A stretch of DNA of 37,651 nt from assembly GCF_003050865.1 (NCBI RefSeq), contig NZ_QAOK01000030.1, forward strand, positions 1-37,651. Reading direction: 5' to 3'. Positions 1-10,616 of this stretch are shown one piece after another. Origin of the DNA: Nitrosospira multiformis. GTDB lineage: Bacteria; Pseudomonadota; Gammaproteobacteria; Burkholderiales; Nitrosomonadaceae. The notes beneath the pieces were generated by a model. That model saw nothing but the letters and a program-made list of their open reading frames with translations. It was not told where the DNA came from and did not search any database. How positions within the stretch are numbered: the stretch's first letter is position 1; each line of letters starts with the position of its first letter. The position numbers and the translations under genes were made by a program.

Positions 1-204
1 CAAGGACGGTATTACCTTTGATTTTAATCAATTGCCTGCACATATAATTCAGCGCAGCTGGGTTCCCTCATACTGCAAAGCCTGAAAGCAGTAGTGGCAA
101 GATAAGGCGGATATCCTGCCCCAGCACCATTCGCCTCGCACACCTCGCTACCGCAAACCCTCACATTATTCAGGCACGAGACAAATTGAAAAAATGGCGT
201 TCTG
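1..204. other. No gene recognised, left edge
   Basis: This stretch lies downstream of recN on the minus strand. I see no recognisable coding frame, RNA gene or clear terminator in it. A minus-strand open frame that overlaps the recN end here is Cys/Arg-rich and looks like chance. Confidence 0.5.
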
Positions 205-1923
205 TTATATGGTGGGATGCATCGGTGATTGATCAGTGCCGTCTGCTTCTCCGGCGGAAAGCAGCATCTCCGCAGCATGACTACGGGTCGTATCTGTAAT
301 TTTCGTCCCGCCGAGCATGCGCGCAATTTCCTCGACCCGCTCCTGTCTGTCAAGCGCAACGATACGGCTTGTCACTTTTCCTCCACTCGCAGAATCAGCT
401 GATTTGCTCACCCGCCATTGATGATCTCCCGCCGATGCGACTTGCGCCAGATGAGTAATGCACAACACCTGGCGCTCCCTGCCCAGCCTTTTCAGCAGGG
501 TGCCCACGATTTCCGCCACCCGCCCGCCGATCCCCACGTCTACCTCGTCAAAGATCAAGGTGGGAACCGTACCGAGCTTGGCAGTAATCACGCTGATCGC
601 CAGACCGATGCGCGACAGCTCTCCTCCCGACGCGACCTTTGCGAGCGGACGCAATGGCAGGGTCTTGTGGGCGGCAACCTGAAACTCTATCTGTTCCATG
701 CCGTGTGCCGTTCCCTGCTCAAGAGGCAGCAACGCCAACGAAAATTCACCGCCGGCCATCGCCAGAGTTTGCATTGCGGCGGTAACCTGCTGACTTAAGG
801 TACTGGCGGCGGTTGATCTCTCAATAGTCAATTTTTTTGCAAGTTCACTATATTCACTGCTCGCAACGGCTTCCTCCCTTGCCAGGGATTCCACATCTCC
901 CTTGCTCCCCAATACTTGCAGCCGTTCGGTAAAGCCTTTCAACAGTTCAGGTAGTTCTTCCGGCGTCCCCCGATACTTCCTCGCTGCGGCATGAACCTCC
1001 GCCAACCGTTCCTCGACTTGCGACAAGCGCTGCGGATCCAGTTCCAGCCGCTGCTGATAGCGGCCAAGCTCATACACGGCTTCCTGCAACTGGATCTGAC
1101 CCGGTTCAAGTAAATCGAGAACCGCTTTCAGGCTCTGATCGTAGTCCACCATCTGATGTAACCGTGAAATTACCGAATTGATCTGCGAGAGGACTGCGAA
1201 CTCCCCCTCTGACAGTGCTTCGAGCCCTGCCTGAGCCGTCTCCAGCAGACTCGCGGCATTGGACAAGCGGCTGTGTTCGGCCTGCAGGCTTTCCCATTCA
1301 TCATTCGAGAAATTCAAGGTAGAAAGCTCGTTTACCTGCCACTCCAGTTCTTCCCGTTCACGGGCGAAAGCTGCCGCATTCTGCTCCCATGCCTCGCGCT
1401 GCTGCCGCGCTGCCTGCCACCGGCGGTAAGCTTCTGCTACTTGCCTGGCCAACGGCTTGCTCCCGGCATAAGAATCGAGCAGTTCACGCTGCACTTCACT
1501 GCGCAACATGGACTGATGAACGTGCTGCCCCTGAATGTCTACCAGACTTTCTCCAATCGCCCGCAATTGCTGTAAAGTAGCGGAGTTTCCATTAATGAAA
1601 CTGCGCGAGCGGCCACCTGCATCCACCAATCTGCGCAACAGGCAGACACCCTCTTCTTCCTGGTTTTCGAATCCGTTTTCATGCAGCCAGGCAATCACGT
1701 CGGGCAGGTCCGCCACCTCGAATTCCGCGCTGATTTCCGCCCGCTCGCAGCCGTTACGGACCGCACTCGCATCACTCCGCTCCCCCAGCACGAGTGAGAG
1801 TGCATCAATCAGAATGGATTTGCCGGCACCGGTTTCCCCGGTAAGGACGGTAAAACCGGGAGCAAATTCCAGGTCTATCCGGTCAACGATGACAAAATCG
1901 CGAATGGCAAGAAACTTCAACAT
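205..1923 (-). CDS. recN: DNA repair protein RecN
   Basis: RecN is an SMC-like ATPase that acts in recombinational repair of double-strand breaks in the cytoplasm. The 572-residue product starts MLKFLAIRDFVIVDRIDLEF. A Walker A motif GETGAGKS lies at about residues 29-36. Long central coiled-coil arms follow, then the C-terminal ATPase half with the signature KVASGGELSRIGLA and Walker B TLIFDEVDVGIGG. Length is close to the family norm of about 550-570. It begins 16 bp after the nadK stop on the same strand, so the two are probably co-transcribed. I see no room for an SOS box of its own in that gap. Confidence 0.97.
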   Translation of the reverse strand: MLKFLAIRDFVIVDRIDLEFAPGFTVLTGETGAGKSILIDALSLVLGERSDASAVRNGCERAEISAEFEVADLPDVIAWLHENGFENQEEEGVCLLRRLVDAGGRSRSFINGNSATLQQLRAIGESLVDIQGQHVHQSMLRSEVQRELLDSYAGSKPLARQVAEAYRRWQAARQQREAWEQNAAAFAREREELEWQVNELSTLNFSNDEWESLQAEHSRLSNAASLLETAQAGLEALSEGEFAVLSQINSVISRLHQMVDYDQSLKAVLDLLEPGQIQLQEAVYELGRYQQRLELDPQRLSQVEERLAEVHAAARKYRGTPEELPELLKGFTERLQVLGSKGDVESLAREEAVASSEYSELAKKLTIERSTAASTLSQQVTAAMQTLAMAGGEFSLALLPLEQGTAHGMEQIEFQVAAHKTLPLRPLAKVASGGELSRIGLAISVITAKLGTVPTLIFDEVDVGIGGRVAEIVGTLLKRLGRERQVLCITHLAQVASAGDHQWRVSKSADSASGGKVTSRIVALDRQERVEEIARMLGGTKITDTTRSHAAEMLLSAGEADGTDQSPMHPTI

Positions 1924-1939
1924 AGAAACTCCACAGCGT

Positions 1940-2824
1940 TCAGGTCGGGTTTCTGGGGAGACCGCTCCAACCCAGTTTCTCCCGCAACATGCGGTAGTAG
2001 CTGTGGTCGGAGGGATGCAGCAATGTTACCCTATGGGGCGAGCGCCGAACCATCACCTTGTCGTTTTCCTCCAGGTCGAAATGGGAATGACTGTCGAAAT
2101 GAACACGGGCAACCGCTGTACGCTGCATCAGGATTTCCACCACCGCATCCGGTCCGACAACGATCGGGCGATTGCTCAGAGTATGCGGACTGACCGGCAC
2201 CAGTGCAACCAGATCTAGGCTCGGATGAAGTATAGGGCCTCCCGCTGACAATGCATACGCCGTCGAACCGGTTGGCGTGGCAACAATCAGGCCGTCGGAA
2301 CGCAGCAAACAAACATATTCGTCGTTGATGCGCACTTCAAATTCGATCATGTTGCCGCCGATTCCCCGGTTGACAGCCACGTCGTTCAGCGCCAGCCCGC
2401 CAAAGGTGGTGACATTGCTGCGCGCCACCTCCGCATAGAGCAGCATGCGCTGCTCCGTAATATATTGACCTTCGAGTATGGCGCCAAGCACTTGCTGCAT
2501 GGTATCAATGGACAGGTCCGTAAGAAAGCCGAGGCGTCCCTGATTGATGCCGACCAGCGGCACATTGAAGGGCGCAAGCTTCCGCGCAATATTGAGCATG
2601 GTACCATCGCCGCCCAGGACGATCGCGAGATCGGCGCATGTGCCGATCTCTTCCATAGCGACAGCCGGATAGCTGTCCTCACCCATGCTTGCAGCGGTGA
2701 GGTTGTCGAGCAGCACAGTCAGGTTCCGGCTTTGCAGATAGCGCGCCAAACTCGACAACGGTGTTACGACGCCGGGATTCTTGTGCTTGCCTATCAGCGC
2801 TACTGTCTGGAAGGAAGAACTCAT
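1940..2824 (-). CDS. nadK: NAD kinase
   Basis: This enzyme phosphorylates NAD to NADP with ATP or polyphosphate. The 294-residue product has the family motif GGDG (in VLGGDGTMLN), the GINQGRLGFLTDL segment, the ALNDVAVNRG motif and the C-terminal region beginning TPTGSTAYALSAGGPI. Length matches bacterial NadK. The ATG start has no evident Shine-Dalgarno sequence, but the N-terminus aligns with family expectation. It is divergent from hrcA across a 271-bp intergenic region and upstream of recN. A nadK-recN arrangement next to hrcA is common in proteobacteria. Confidence 0.97.
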   Translation of the reverse strand: MSSSFQTVALIGKHKNPGVVTPLSSLARYLQSRNLTVLLDNLTAASMGEDSYPAVAMEEIGTCADLAIVLGGDGTMLNIARKLAPFNVPLVGINQGRLGFLTDLSIDTMQQVLGAILEGQYITEQRMLLYAEVARSNVTTFGGLALNDVAVNRGIGGNMIEFEVRINDEYVCLLRSDGLIVATPTGSTAYALSAGGPILHPSLDLVALVPVSPHTLSNRPIVVGPDAVVEILMQRTAVARVHFDSHSHFDLEENDKVMVRRSPHRVTLLHPSDHSYYRMLREKLGWSGLPRNPT

Positions 2825-3095
2825 TCTATTGAATAAATACCCTTAATACCCTTAGCTACTTCTGCTACCTTCGAGCCGCGAAATGGCTCTTCTCCTGTCG
2901 AGATTAAACCATATCGGCAGGAAGGTGACAAAGGGTTCCCCATGGGAGGCTTGCCCTTCCCGTCTCACTCTGCCCGGCTCACGCCGAAAATCCTTATGGA
3001 ATCTTTTCACCTGATTGAAGATCAAAAGATGAGGTACGATTCCTTTTCGCAGGAACAGAAAGGCCGAAAATGAAATCCTGGTGTAGAATATCCGA

Positions 3096-4115
3096 ATGCT
3101 GAATAAACGCGCACAGATTTTGCTTAAGACCCTGGTGGAACGCTATATAAGCGAAGGCCAGCCGGTGGGGTCGCGCTCGCTCTCAAAATTTTCCGGACTG
3201 GATCTCAGCGCGGCCACGATTCGAAACGTAATGGCTGATCTCGAGGAAATGGGCCTGGTTGCCAGCCCGCACGCCTCTGCCGGCCGTATACCTACTCATC
3301 AGGGCTACCGTTTTTTTGTGGATACGCTGCTGGTGGTCAAACCTCTGGATGTCATCCAGATTCATCAATTGGAGGATCAACTCCATCCGGACAATCCCTC
3401 ACGGTTGATCAGCTCCGCCTCGCAATTGCTGGCCGAACTTACCCGCTTTGCCGGGGTGGTAGTCAGCCCCAAGCGTAACAGCGCCATATTCCGTTACATA
3501 GAATTCATGTCGCTGTCGGAAAAACGTGTTCTGCTCATCATTGTCACTCCGGAAGGAGACGTTCAAAATCGCGTGCTTTTCACCGACAGGAATTACAGCC
3601 AGTCTGAACTGACGGAAGCGGCGAATTTCATCAATCGCAATTATGCCGGTTGCGCCATCGACGAGATCCGTACCCGTCTGCAAAGTGAACTGAAGCAGTT
3701 GCGCCAGGACATGACCTCGCTGATGACCGCCGCCATTGATGCAGGCGACGCGGCAATCAGGGAAAACAGCGAGGCCGTAATAGTGGCTGGTGAACGCAAG
3801 CTTCTGGACGTCCAGGATTTATCCAGCAATATGGCAAGCCTGAAAAAGCTGTTCGATCTCTTCGAACGCAAGACGGCGTTGCTGCAGTTGCTGGAATTCA
3901 GCCGCAAGGCGGAAGGTGTGCAAATCTTTATCGGGGAAGAGTGCGGGGTGGTCACTATGGATGAATTCAGCGTTGTTACGGCTCCTTACAGGGTGGATGG
4001 GAAAATGGTCGGTACGGTTGCCGTCATCGGCCCCACTCGGATGGCTTACGAACGTGTCATTCCTGTCGTCGATATGACGGCAAGGCTGCTGTCGAGCGCA
4101 TTGTCCCTGCATTAG
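3096..4115 (+). CDS. hrcA: Heat-inducible transcription repressor HrcA
   Basis: HrcA represses heat-shock chaperone operons by binding CIRCE inverted repeats. The 339-residue product opens with [18 protein letters not shown]. An N-terminal winged helix follows (about residues 15-75, including [17 protein letters not shown] and [16 protein letters not shown]), then the GAF-like HrcA domain that ends with [18 protein letters not shown]. No CIRCE element is visible upstream here. The start codon has no Shine-Dalgarno sequence, and a TAGAAT hexamer sits only 6 nt before it. hemH follows after 23 bp and is probably in the same operon. Confidence 0.97.
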   Translation: MLNKRAQILLKTLVERYISEGQPVGSRSLSKFSGLDLSAATIRNVMADLEEMGLVASPHASAGRIPTHQGYRFFVDTLLVVKPLDVIQIHQLEDQLHPDNPSRLISSASQLLAELTRFAGVVVSPKRNSAIFRYIEFMSLSEKRVLLIIVTPEGDVQNRVLFTDRNYSQSELTEAANFINRNYAGCAIDEIRTRLQSELKQLRQDMTSLMTAAIDAGDAAIRENSEAVIVAGERKLLDVQDLSSNMASLKKLFDLFERKTALLQLLEFSRKAEGVQIFIGEECGVVTMDEFSVVTAPYRVDGKMVGTVAVIGPTRMAYERVIPVVDMTARLLSSALSLH

Positions 4116-4138
4116 GGAATCTCCGGAATCATCCCGCC

Positions 4139-5263
4139 TTGATTTCCCCCGAGCCTGCTTCCCATCAGAGCGCCCCCAGCCAGACCGGAGTCCTGCTGAT
4201 CAATCTCGGCACGCCGGAGGCACCCACTCCAGAAGCGCTACGCCCTTATCTCAAGCAGTTCCTCAGTAATCCGCGCGTTATAGAATTTCCGCGGTGGCTG
4301 TGGTGGCCCATCCTCAACGGCATCATACTCAATACCAGACCGAAAAAATCGGCAGAAAAGTATGCGCAGGTGTGGATGCCGGAGGGCTCGCCGCTCAAGG
4401 TTCACACTGCCCGCCAGACCCGGCTGCTCCAGGAATTCCTGGTAAAACGCCTCCACCCTACCGCCGCGCCTGTGGTGCAATACGCAATGAGCATAGGCAG
4501 TCCGTCGGTAGTGGAAATGCTGGAGCGCTTCCGGGAACAGGGTTGTGACCGGCTGCTCGTACTGCCGCTCTATCCCCAATACGCTGCCAGCAGCACTGCT
4601 TCAGCGTTCGATGAGGTATTCGCGCAACTGGCAAAGCTGCGTAATATCCCCGCTGTGCGCACGGTAAAACACTATCACGATCATCCAGGATATATCGCTG
4701 CGCTCGCAAACAACGTGCGCGATCACTGGGCAAAAGCAGGCAGGCCGGATAAGCTCGTAATGAGCTTTCATGGGATACCTCGCTCGTCGGTGGACAAAGG
4801 GGATCCTTACCAGGATGAATGTCGGAAAACGGGCCTCTTACTGGCAGAAGCGCTGGAACTGGATGCAAGCCAGTATCAAATCTGCTTTCAGTCCCGCTTT
4901 GGTAGGGCGGAATGGCTGAGGCCCTACACGGCTGACACTCTGGAGCAGCTAGGCAGGCAGGGGATACGGCGTATCGATGTCGTCTGCCCCGGTTTCGTCT
5001 CCGACTGTCTTGAAACGCTCGAAGAAATCGCCATGGAGGCGAAGACCATTTTTATCCAGGCCGGGGGTCATCAGTTCCATTACATTCCCTGCCTGAATGA
5101 ACGCGATGACTGGATACACGCGCTGGGAGACATTACCCTTGTCAATCTACAGGGGTGGACGGGTCCTGGCTTTGCGGATAAGAAAGGTTTCGGTAAGGAT
5201 GAGAAGGTTATCGCTTTATCGCAAGGAGAGACATCCGCGACTGACAAAAGTGTCGACTATTAA
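4139..5263 (+). CDS. hemH: Ferrochelatase
   Basis: Ferrochelatase inserts Fe2+ into protoporphyrin IX, the last step of protohaem synthesis. The 374-residue product shows [22 protein letters not shown] near the N-terminus, the catalytic-His segment [17 protein letters not shown] in the middle, the [14 protein letters not shown] motif and [15 protein letters not shown]. The start is TTG. No better in-frame ATG precedes the conserved [10 protein letters not shown] block. It follows hrcA closely. High haem demand fits a cytochrome-rich organism such as an ammonia oxidiser, which is inference. Confidence 0.96.
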   Translation: MISPEPASHQSAPSQTGVLLINLGTPEAPTPEALRPYLKQFLSNPRVIEFPRWLWWPILNGIILNTRPKKSAEKYAQVWMPEGSPLKVHTARQTRLLQEFLVKRLHPTAAPVVQYAMSIGSPSVVEMLERFREQGCDRLLVLPLYPQYAASSTASAFDEVFAQLAKLRNIPAVRTVKHYHDHPGYIAALANNVRDHWAKAGRPDKLVMSFHGIPRSSVDKGDPYQDECRKTGLLLAEALELDASQYQICFQSRFGRAEWLRPYTADTLEQLGRQGIRRIDVVCPGFVSDCLETLEEIAMEAKTIFIQAGGHQFHYIPCLNERDDWIHALGDITLVNLQGWTGPGFADKKGFGKDEKVIALSQGETSATDKSVDY

Positions 5264-5284
5264 TTCCTGAGCAAACAATACAAA

Positions 5285-5312
5285 CGTCATATCGGCGGAA
5301 GCCGGTATGACG
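5285..5312. repeat. Hairpin between convergent hemH and DedA gene
   Basis: Perfect inverted repeat with 12-bp arms (one G-T pair) beginning CGTCATATCGGC, with a GGAA loop. No T-run follows on either strand. It could be a bidirectional terminator for the convergent genes or a REP-like dispersed element. Confidence 0.6.
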
Positions 5313-5358
5313 TTCAAAGTACGCCATTATTGGTTTGGGCTGGATTCCGGTTTGCTGG

Positions 5359-5379
5359 ATTCCGGGGCAGGCCCGGAAT
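5359..5379. repeat. Second hairpin, ATTCCGGG arms
   Basis: Inverted repeat ATTCCGGG / CCCGGAAT with loop GCAGG, about 46 bp after the first hairpin. The wording resembles the common short dispersed repeat that carries 'ATTCCGG...CCGGAATGACG'. With the first hairpin it fills the hemH-DedA intergenic region. Confidence 0.55.
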
Positions 5380-5398
5380 GACGAGATTCATAGTCGTT

Positions 5399-6058
5399 CT
5401 AGCGGACGCGGGCTGTGGCGCGATTTCCGAGCCAACTCCGCATGAACTGGATCAACCCGGGAAGAACCGAAATGATAATGATGCCGAAAATGAAGAAGGT
5501 CAGATTATTCTTCACTATGGGCACATTGCCAAAGAAGAATCCTCCGAACACGAAGAAACTGATCCAGAAAATGCTGCCGAAGGCGCTGTAAGCCATGAAA
5601 CGGGGATAAACCATTCGTCCGATACCTGCGACAAACGGCGCAAAAGTACGGATGATAGGTAGAAAACGTGCAAAGATTATGGTCTTTCCACCATGCTTGG
5701 CATAAAAGGCCTCGGTTTTTTCCAGATGGGCGCGATTCAGCAGGCGCGAGTCAGTCCGCTTGAATATTCTCGGGCCGAAATAGCGCCCAATCCAATAATT
5801 CGTATTATCTCCGCAGAATGCGGCCAGCATGAGCAGCGCTGCCAGCCCGGTTACCTCCATCGCGCCTGTAGCTGCGATGGCGCCCGCGACAAACAGCAGC
5901 GAATCTCCTGGCAGGAACGGAGTCACCACCAGGCCTGTTTCACAAAAAATTATCAGGAACAGTATGAGATAAACCCAACTGCCATAATTCTCCACTAGCC
6001 AGATCAGGTGTTTATCCAGGTGGAGGATGATGTCGATAAAGGTGGCAATAATTTCCAA
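5399..6058 (-). CDS. DedA family membrane protein
   Basis: DedA/SNARE-associated proteins are inner-membrane proteins needed for membrane homeostasis, and some are undecaprenyl-phosphate or phospholipid flippases. The 219-residue product shows the family signature FCETGLVVTPFLPGDSLLFV, then GDNTNYWIGRYFGPRIF and FARFLPIIRTFAPFVAGIGRM with the conserved basic residues. It has several hydrophobic segments. The start is TTG; no upstream in-frame ATG exists, and the N-terminus aligns with the usual length. It lies 69 bp downstream of secF on the same strand, so it may be the last gene of the queA-sec operon. Confidence 0.93.
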   Translation of the reverse strand: MEIIATFIDIILHLDKHLIWLVENYGSWVYLILFLIIFCETGLVVTPFLPGDSLLFVAGAIAATGAMEVTGLAALLMLAAFCGDNTNYWIGRYFGPRIFKRTDSRLLNRAHLEKTEAFYAKHGGKTIIFARFLPIIRTFAPFVAGIGRMVYPRFMAYSAFGSIFWISFFVFGGFFFGNVPIVKNNLTFFIFGIIIISVLPGLIQFMRSWLGNRATARVR

Positions 6059-6127
6059 AATAGACTGAATGAATATGAAAAGCCTTCCGGGAGAGAAAAG
6101 CCTGGGTTTTGATTTATGGATTCCGGC

Positions 6128-7060
6128 TCAAGGTACTGCTTCCGGTTCAGGTTTCTTTTCGGGTTTGACAATATCCTTGCGCGAGACACCCAACAGCATG
6201 AGAAGGGGACTTGCGACCAGCACAGAGGAATAAATGCCGAACAGAATGCCGATGGTGAGCGCCAGAGCGAAGTAATGCAGTGATTCGCCGCCGAAAAGCA
6301 GCATCGATACCACGACCATCTGGGTGCTGCCATGCGTGATGATGGTACGCGACATGGTTCTGGTAATGGCGTTGTCGATGACTTGTGACACTGATGCCCT
6401 GCGCATTTTGCGGAAATTCTCCCGTATCCGGTCGAATACCACCACTGATTCGTTTACGGAATACCCCAGAATCGCCAGTATGGCGGCAAGAACCGTGAGT
6501 GAAAATTCCCATTGGAAGAATGAGAAAAACCCCAGGATAATCACGACGTCATGCAGGTTGGCGATGATGCCGGAAACACCGAATTTCCACTCGAACCGTA
6601 TTGCCAGATAAGCGACGACCCCCAGCGACACAATCAGCAAGGCCAGTGCGCCGTTTTCCACCAGTTCCTTGCCTACCTGGGGACCCACAAACTCTACCCG
6701 GCGCAACTCCGCCGCCTCGTTATCCGCGCGCAACGCGGCGATCACTGTCTCGGAAAGCTTCGCGCTCGACATGTCGGCCTTGGCTGGCAGGCGTATCAGC
6801 ACATCCCGGGAGGTGCCGAAATTCTGCACGCTGGCGTCAGCCATTCCGAGTTTGATCAAGGTACTGCGGATGCGGTTGAGATCTGCCGGTTGGGTGTAAC
6901 TGACTTCCATGACCGTTCCGCCGGTAAAATCAACCCCCAGATTCAACCCTTTGGTAACGAGAAAAAACACGGACACGATAAACGTAACCAGGGAAATGGT
7001 CGTCGTGTATTTCCCCCAGCTCATGAAAGGGATATCGCGCTTGAATCTGAAAAATTCCAT
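6128..7060 (-). CDS. secF: Protein translocase subunit SecF
   Basis: SecF forms a heterodimer with SecD that uses proton-motive force to help pull proteins through SecYEG. The 310-residue product has a first membrane helix (TTISLVTFIVSVFFLVT), the motif GVDFTGGTVMEV, a short periplasmic domain, and a C-terminal five-helix block with GYSVNESVVVFDRIRENFR and RTIITHGSTQMVVV. Length is typical. It is 40 bp downstream of secD. The C-terminus is a Pro/Glu/Lys-rich tail. Confidence 0.97.
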   Translation of the reverse strand: MEFFRFKRDIPFMSWGKYTTTISLVTFIVSVFFLVTKGLNLGVDFTGGTVMEVSYTQPADLNRIRSTLIKLGMADASVQNFGTSRDVLIRLPAKADMSSAKLSETVIAALRADNEAAELRRVEFVGPQVGKELVENGALALLIVSLGVVAYLAIRFEWKFGVSGIIANLHDVVIILGFFSFFQWEFSLTVLAAILAILGYSVNESVVVFDRIRENFRKMRRASVSQVIDNAITRTMSRTIITHGSTQMVVVSMLLFGGESLHYFALALTIGILFGIYSSVLVASPLLMLLGVSRKDIVKPEKKPEPEAVP

Positions 7061-7100
7061 TGATGACCCTTATTCTCTCAAAGATACGCTTTTTCCGCTG

Positions 7101-8945
7101 TCAACGCTTGTTGGTCACAGGCTTCCACACCTGTCCGATGGAAACTCGCTCCAGCTTGCGCCGGCTGCCGTATACCAGATTGACGAAGCCACGCGAGACC
7201 ATCACCGCGCTGAACATGGAAGTCAGTATCCCCAGGCACAGCACCACCGCGAACCCTTTTATCGGCCCCGACCCGAACGCAAACAAAGCGATACCTGCAA
7301 TCAGGGTAGTGATGTTGGAATCGAGAATGGTCGCCCAGGCGCGCTCGTAACCGGCATTTATCGCAGCCTGCGGCGCCATGCCCTCCCCCAGCTCATCGCG
7401 TATGCGTTCGTTGATGAGCACGTTGGCATCGATAGCCATCCCTATGGTAAGTGCAATGGCGGCCATGCCGGGCAGTGTGAGCGTTGCCTGCAGAATTGAA
7501 AGAAGACCGATCAGCAGCAGCAGGTTGACCCCGAGCGCCAGTACCGAGATGAAACCAAATACCAGATAGTAGATGGTCATGAAAACGGCAATCATCGCGA
7601 AACCATAAAGGGTGGAGTTAAATCCGCTCTCAATGTTTTCCGCTCCCAGGCTCGGACCCACGGTTCGCTCTTCGACGATATCCATGGGAGCAGCCAGCGC
7701 CCCTGCGCGCAGCAGCAACGCCACATCCCTTGCTTCCTCGGAAGTCATGCGGCCACTGATCTGCACCCTTCCACCGCCGATTTCTTCCCGGATCACCGGC
7801 GCGGTGACCACTTCAGCCTGGTTTTTCTCGATCAGCAGAATGGCCATGCGCTTGCCGACGTTATCGCGGGTAAGCTGCTGGAAGATGCGGGCGCCACTGT
7901 TGTCCAGGTTGAGGTGGACCGCGGGCTGGTTATTGTTGTCGAAGCCCGGTTGCGCATCGTTGATCCGGTCACCTGTCAGCACTACCTGTTTTTTTACCAG
8001 CAGCGGGCCGCCTCCGCGTTCGTTGTACAGTTCCGAGCCAAAGGGAATCTGCCCCCTCAAGGCGGCGCTGAGGTCGTGTTCCTCGTCAACCATGCGGACT
8101 TCGAGCGTGGCGGTGCGCCCCAGAATATCCTTGGCTTTGGCAGTATCCTGCACACCCGGCAGTTGCACCACCACCCGGTCCGCTCCAGCCTGCTGGATGA
8201 TAGGCTCGGCAACGCCGAGCTCGTTGACGCGGTTGCGCAGGGTGGTGATGTTCTGTTGTACGGCGGCGTCCTGGATGCGCTTCTGCGCCTCCGGCCTCAA
8301 TGTGGCCGCCAGATGGAACTCGGTGCCGACATTCTCTCCCCGCAAATCCAGGTCAGGGTAGTTCTTTTTGATTTCCGCCTCTGCCTGCGCGCGCGATTCC
8401 GCATTGCGGAATTTGACGACGATCAGCGAGCCGCGCTTGTCGAGCCCCGCATAGGGGATTTTTTTCTCCCGCAGACTGCCGCGGATATCGGAACCAAAGC
8501 GGTCAAGAGCTTTGGAGAGGGCGCCTTTCATATCCACTTCCAGCAGGAAATGGACGCCCCCGCGGAGATCGAGCCCAAGATACATCGGCAGTGCGCGAAC
8601 GCTGGCCAGCCATTGGGGAGAATTGGGCAGGAGATTCAGTGCCACCATGTAGCCGTTGCCCAGCAGCGACTGGAGCGTATCCCTGGCCTTGATCTGCGCA
8701 TCGGTATCGGCAAAGCGCACCTTGATGCTGCCCCCCTCCAGAAACATGCCGCTGGTTGGCAGGTTGGCTTCCTTGAGCGCTTCTTCAACGCGATTCAGCA
8801 ACCCGGTATCAGCCTTGGCCGCAGTCCTCAGTGGCGAAATCTGTACCGCCGGCGACTCTCCATAGAAATTCGGCAGGGTATAGAGCAGGCCAAGCAGTAT
8901 CGAAACCGCGATAAGGAGGTATTTCCAGGCAGGATAGCGGTTCAT
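7101..8945 (-). CDS. secD: Protein translocase subunit SecD
   Basis: SecD is the larger subunit of the SecDF-YajC complex in the inner membrane. The 614-residue product begins with membrane helix WKYLLIAVSILLGLLYTLPNF. It has the LGLDLRGGVHFLLEVDM motif, a large periplasmic P1 region (about residues 130-440) and the C-terminal helices with ALTIGMAIDANVLINERIRDEL. Length is normal for betaproteobacterial SecD (about 610-620). It sits between yajC and secF as in most proteobacteria. Confidence 0.97.
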   Translation of the reverse strand: MNRYPAWKYLLIAVSILLGLLYTLPNFYGESPAVQISPLRTAAKADTGLLNRVEEALKEANLPTSGMFLEGGSIKVRFADTDAQIKARDTLQSLLGNGYMVALNLLPNSPQWLASVRALPMYLGLDLRGGVHFLLEVDMKGALSKALDRFGSDIRGSLREKKIPYAGLDKRGSLIVVKFRNAESRAQAEAEIKKNYPDLDLRGENVGTEFHLAATLRPEAQKRIQDAAVQQNITTLRNRVNELGVAEPIIQQAGADRVVVQLPGVQDTAKAKDILGRTATLEVRMVDEEHDLSAALRGQIPFGSELYNERGGGPLLVKKQVVLTGDRINDAQPGFDNNNQPAVHLNLDNSGARIFQQLTRDNVGKRMAILLIEKNQAEVVTAPVIREEIGGGRVQISGRMTSEEARDVALLLRAGALAAPMDIVEERTVGPSLGAENIESGFNSTLYGFAMIAVFMTIYYLVFGFISVLALGVNLLLLIGLLSILQATLTLPGMAAIALTIGMAIDANVLINERIRDELGEGMAPQAAINAGYERAWATILDSNITTLIAGIALFAFGSGPIKGFAVVLCLGILTSMFSAVMVSRGFVNLVYGSRRKLERVSIGQVWKPVTNKR

Positions 8946-9015
8946 GTTTTTGGAGTAGACAGAGGAGGAGAAGGGGCGAAACGCCCGCGTCGTACAGTGT
9001 TTACAATAGTTTCAA

Positions 9016-9354
9016 TTATTCTTTTTCGATGGTGTTCAATGTTCCCTTGGGGAGCAGGGTTTGAACAGATGACTTCAGTATGACTACCTGCACATTTTCT
9101 GCAACCTGCAGGACGATGTAATTTCCGCTGATCCTGGCCACCCGACCCAGCACGCCCGACGCAGTTGTCACTTCATCGCCTTTTTGCAACGCCTCGATCA
9201 TCAGCTTCTGTTCCTTGGCGCGCTTCGCCTGGGGACGAATCATCAGCAGGTAAAACACGACGAATATGGCGATCAGCGGGAGCAGACTCATAAAATCGGC
9301 CCCGGTCGGTGCGGCGGGTGCGGTGGCCTGAGCGTAGGCTGCACTAATCAACAT
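9016..9354 (-). CDS. yajC: Preprotein translocase subunit YajC
   Basis: YajC is a small membrane protein associated with SecDF. The 112-residue product has an Ala/Pro-rich N-terminus, one membrane helix (SLLPLIAIFVVFYLLMIRPQ) ending in the RPQAKRAKE motif, and a cytoplasmic domain with KGDEVTTASGVLGRV. A GGAGA Shine-Dalgarno sequence lies 6-7 nt before the ATG. It is the first of the three sec genes and lies 39 bp after tgt. Confidence 0.96.
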   Translation of the reverse strand: MLISAAYAQATAPAAPTGADFMSLLPLIAIFVVFYLLMIRPQAKRAKEQKLMIEALQKGDEVTTASGVLGRVARISGNYIVLQVAENVQVVILKSSVQTLLPKGTLNTIEKE

Positions 9355-9393
9355 GGCATTCTCCGGTAATGGAATAAAAAGAACATGATTTTA

Positions 9394-10500
<1,107 letters not shown>

Positions 10501-10616
10501 TCAAGCTACTGAATAAGGCAGTTTTATAGAAAGAAGACCAAGCAGTTTTTTAGAGGATAGCGCTATGACTGGAGGCAAACGATTGTGTCCGCAGATTCGT
10601 TATTCCAGGCTTTAAT

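Noticed and set aside
2825-3095. CIRCE element upstream of hrcA
   Set aside because: No TTAGCACTC-N9-GAGTGCTAA-like inverted repeat is visible in the region.
7914-9083. A 389-codon plus-strand open frame opposite secD
   Set aside because: secD and yajC on the minus strand are unmistakable; this frame is their complement.
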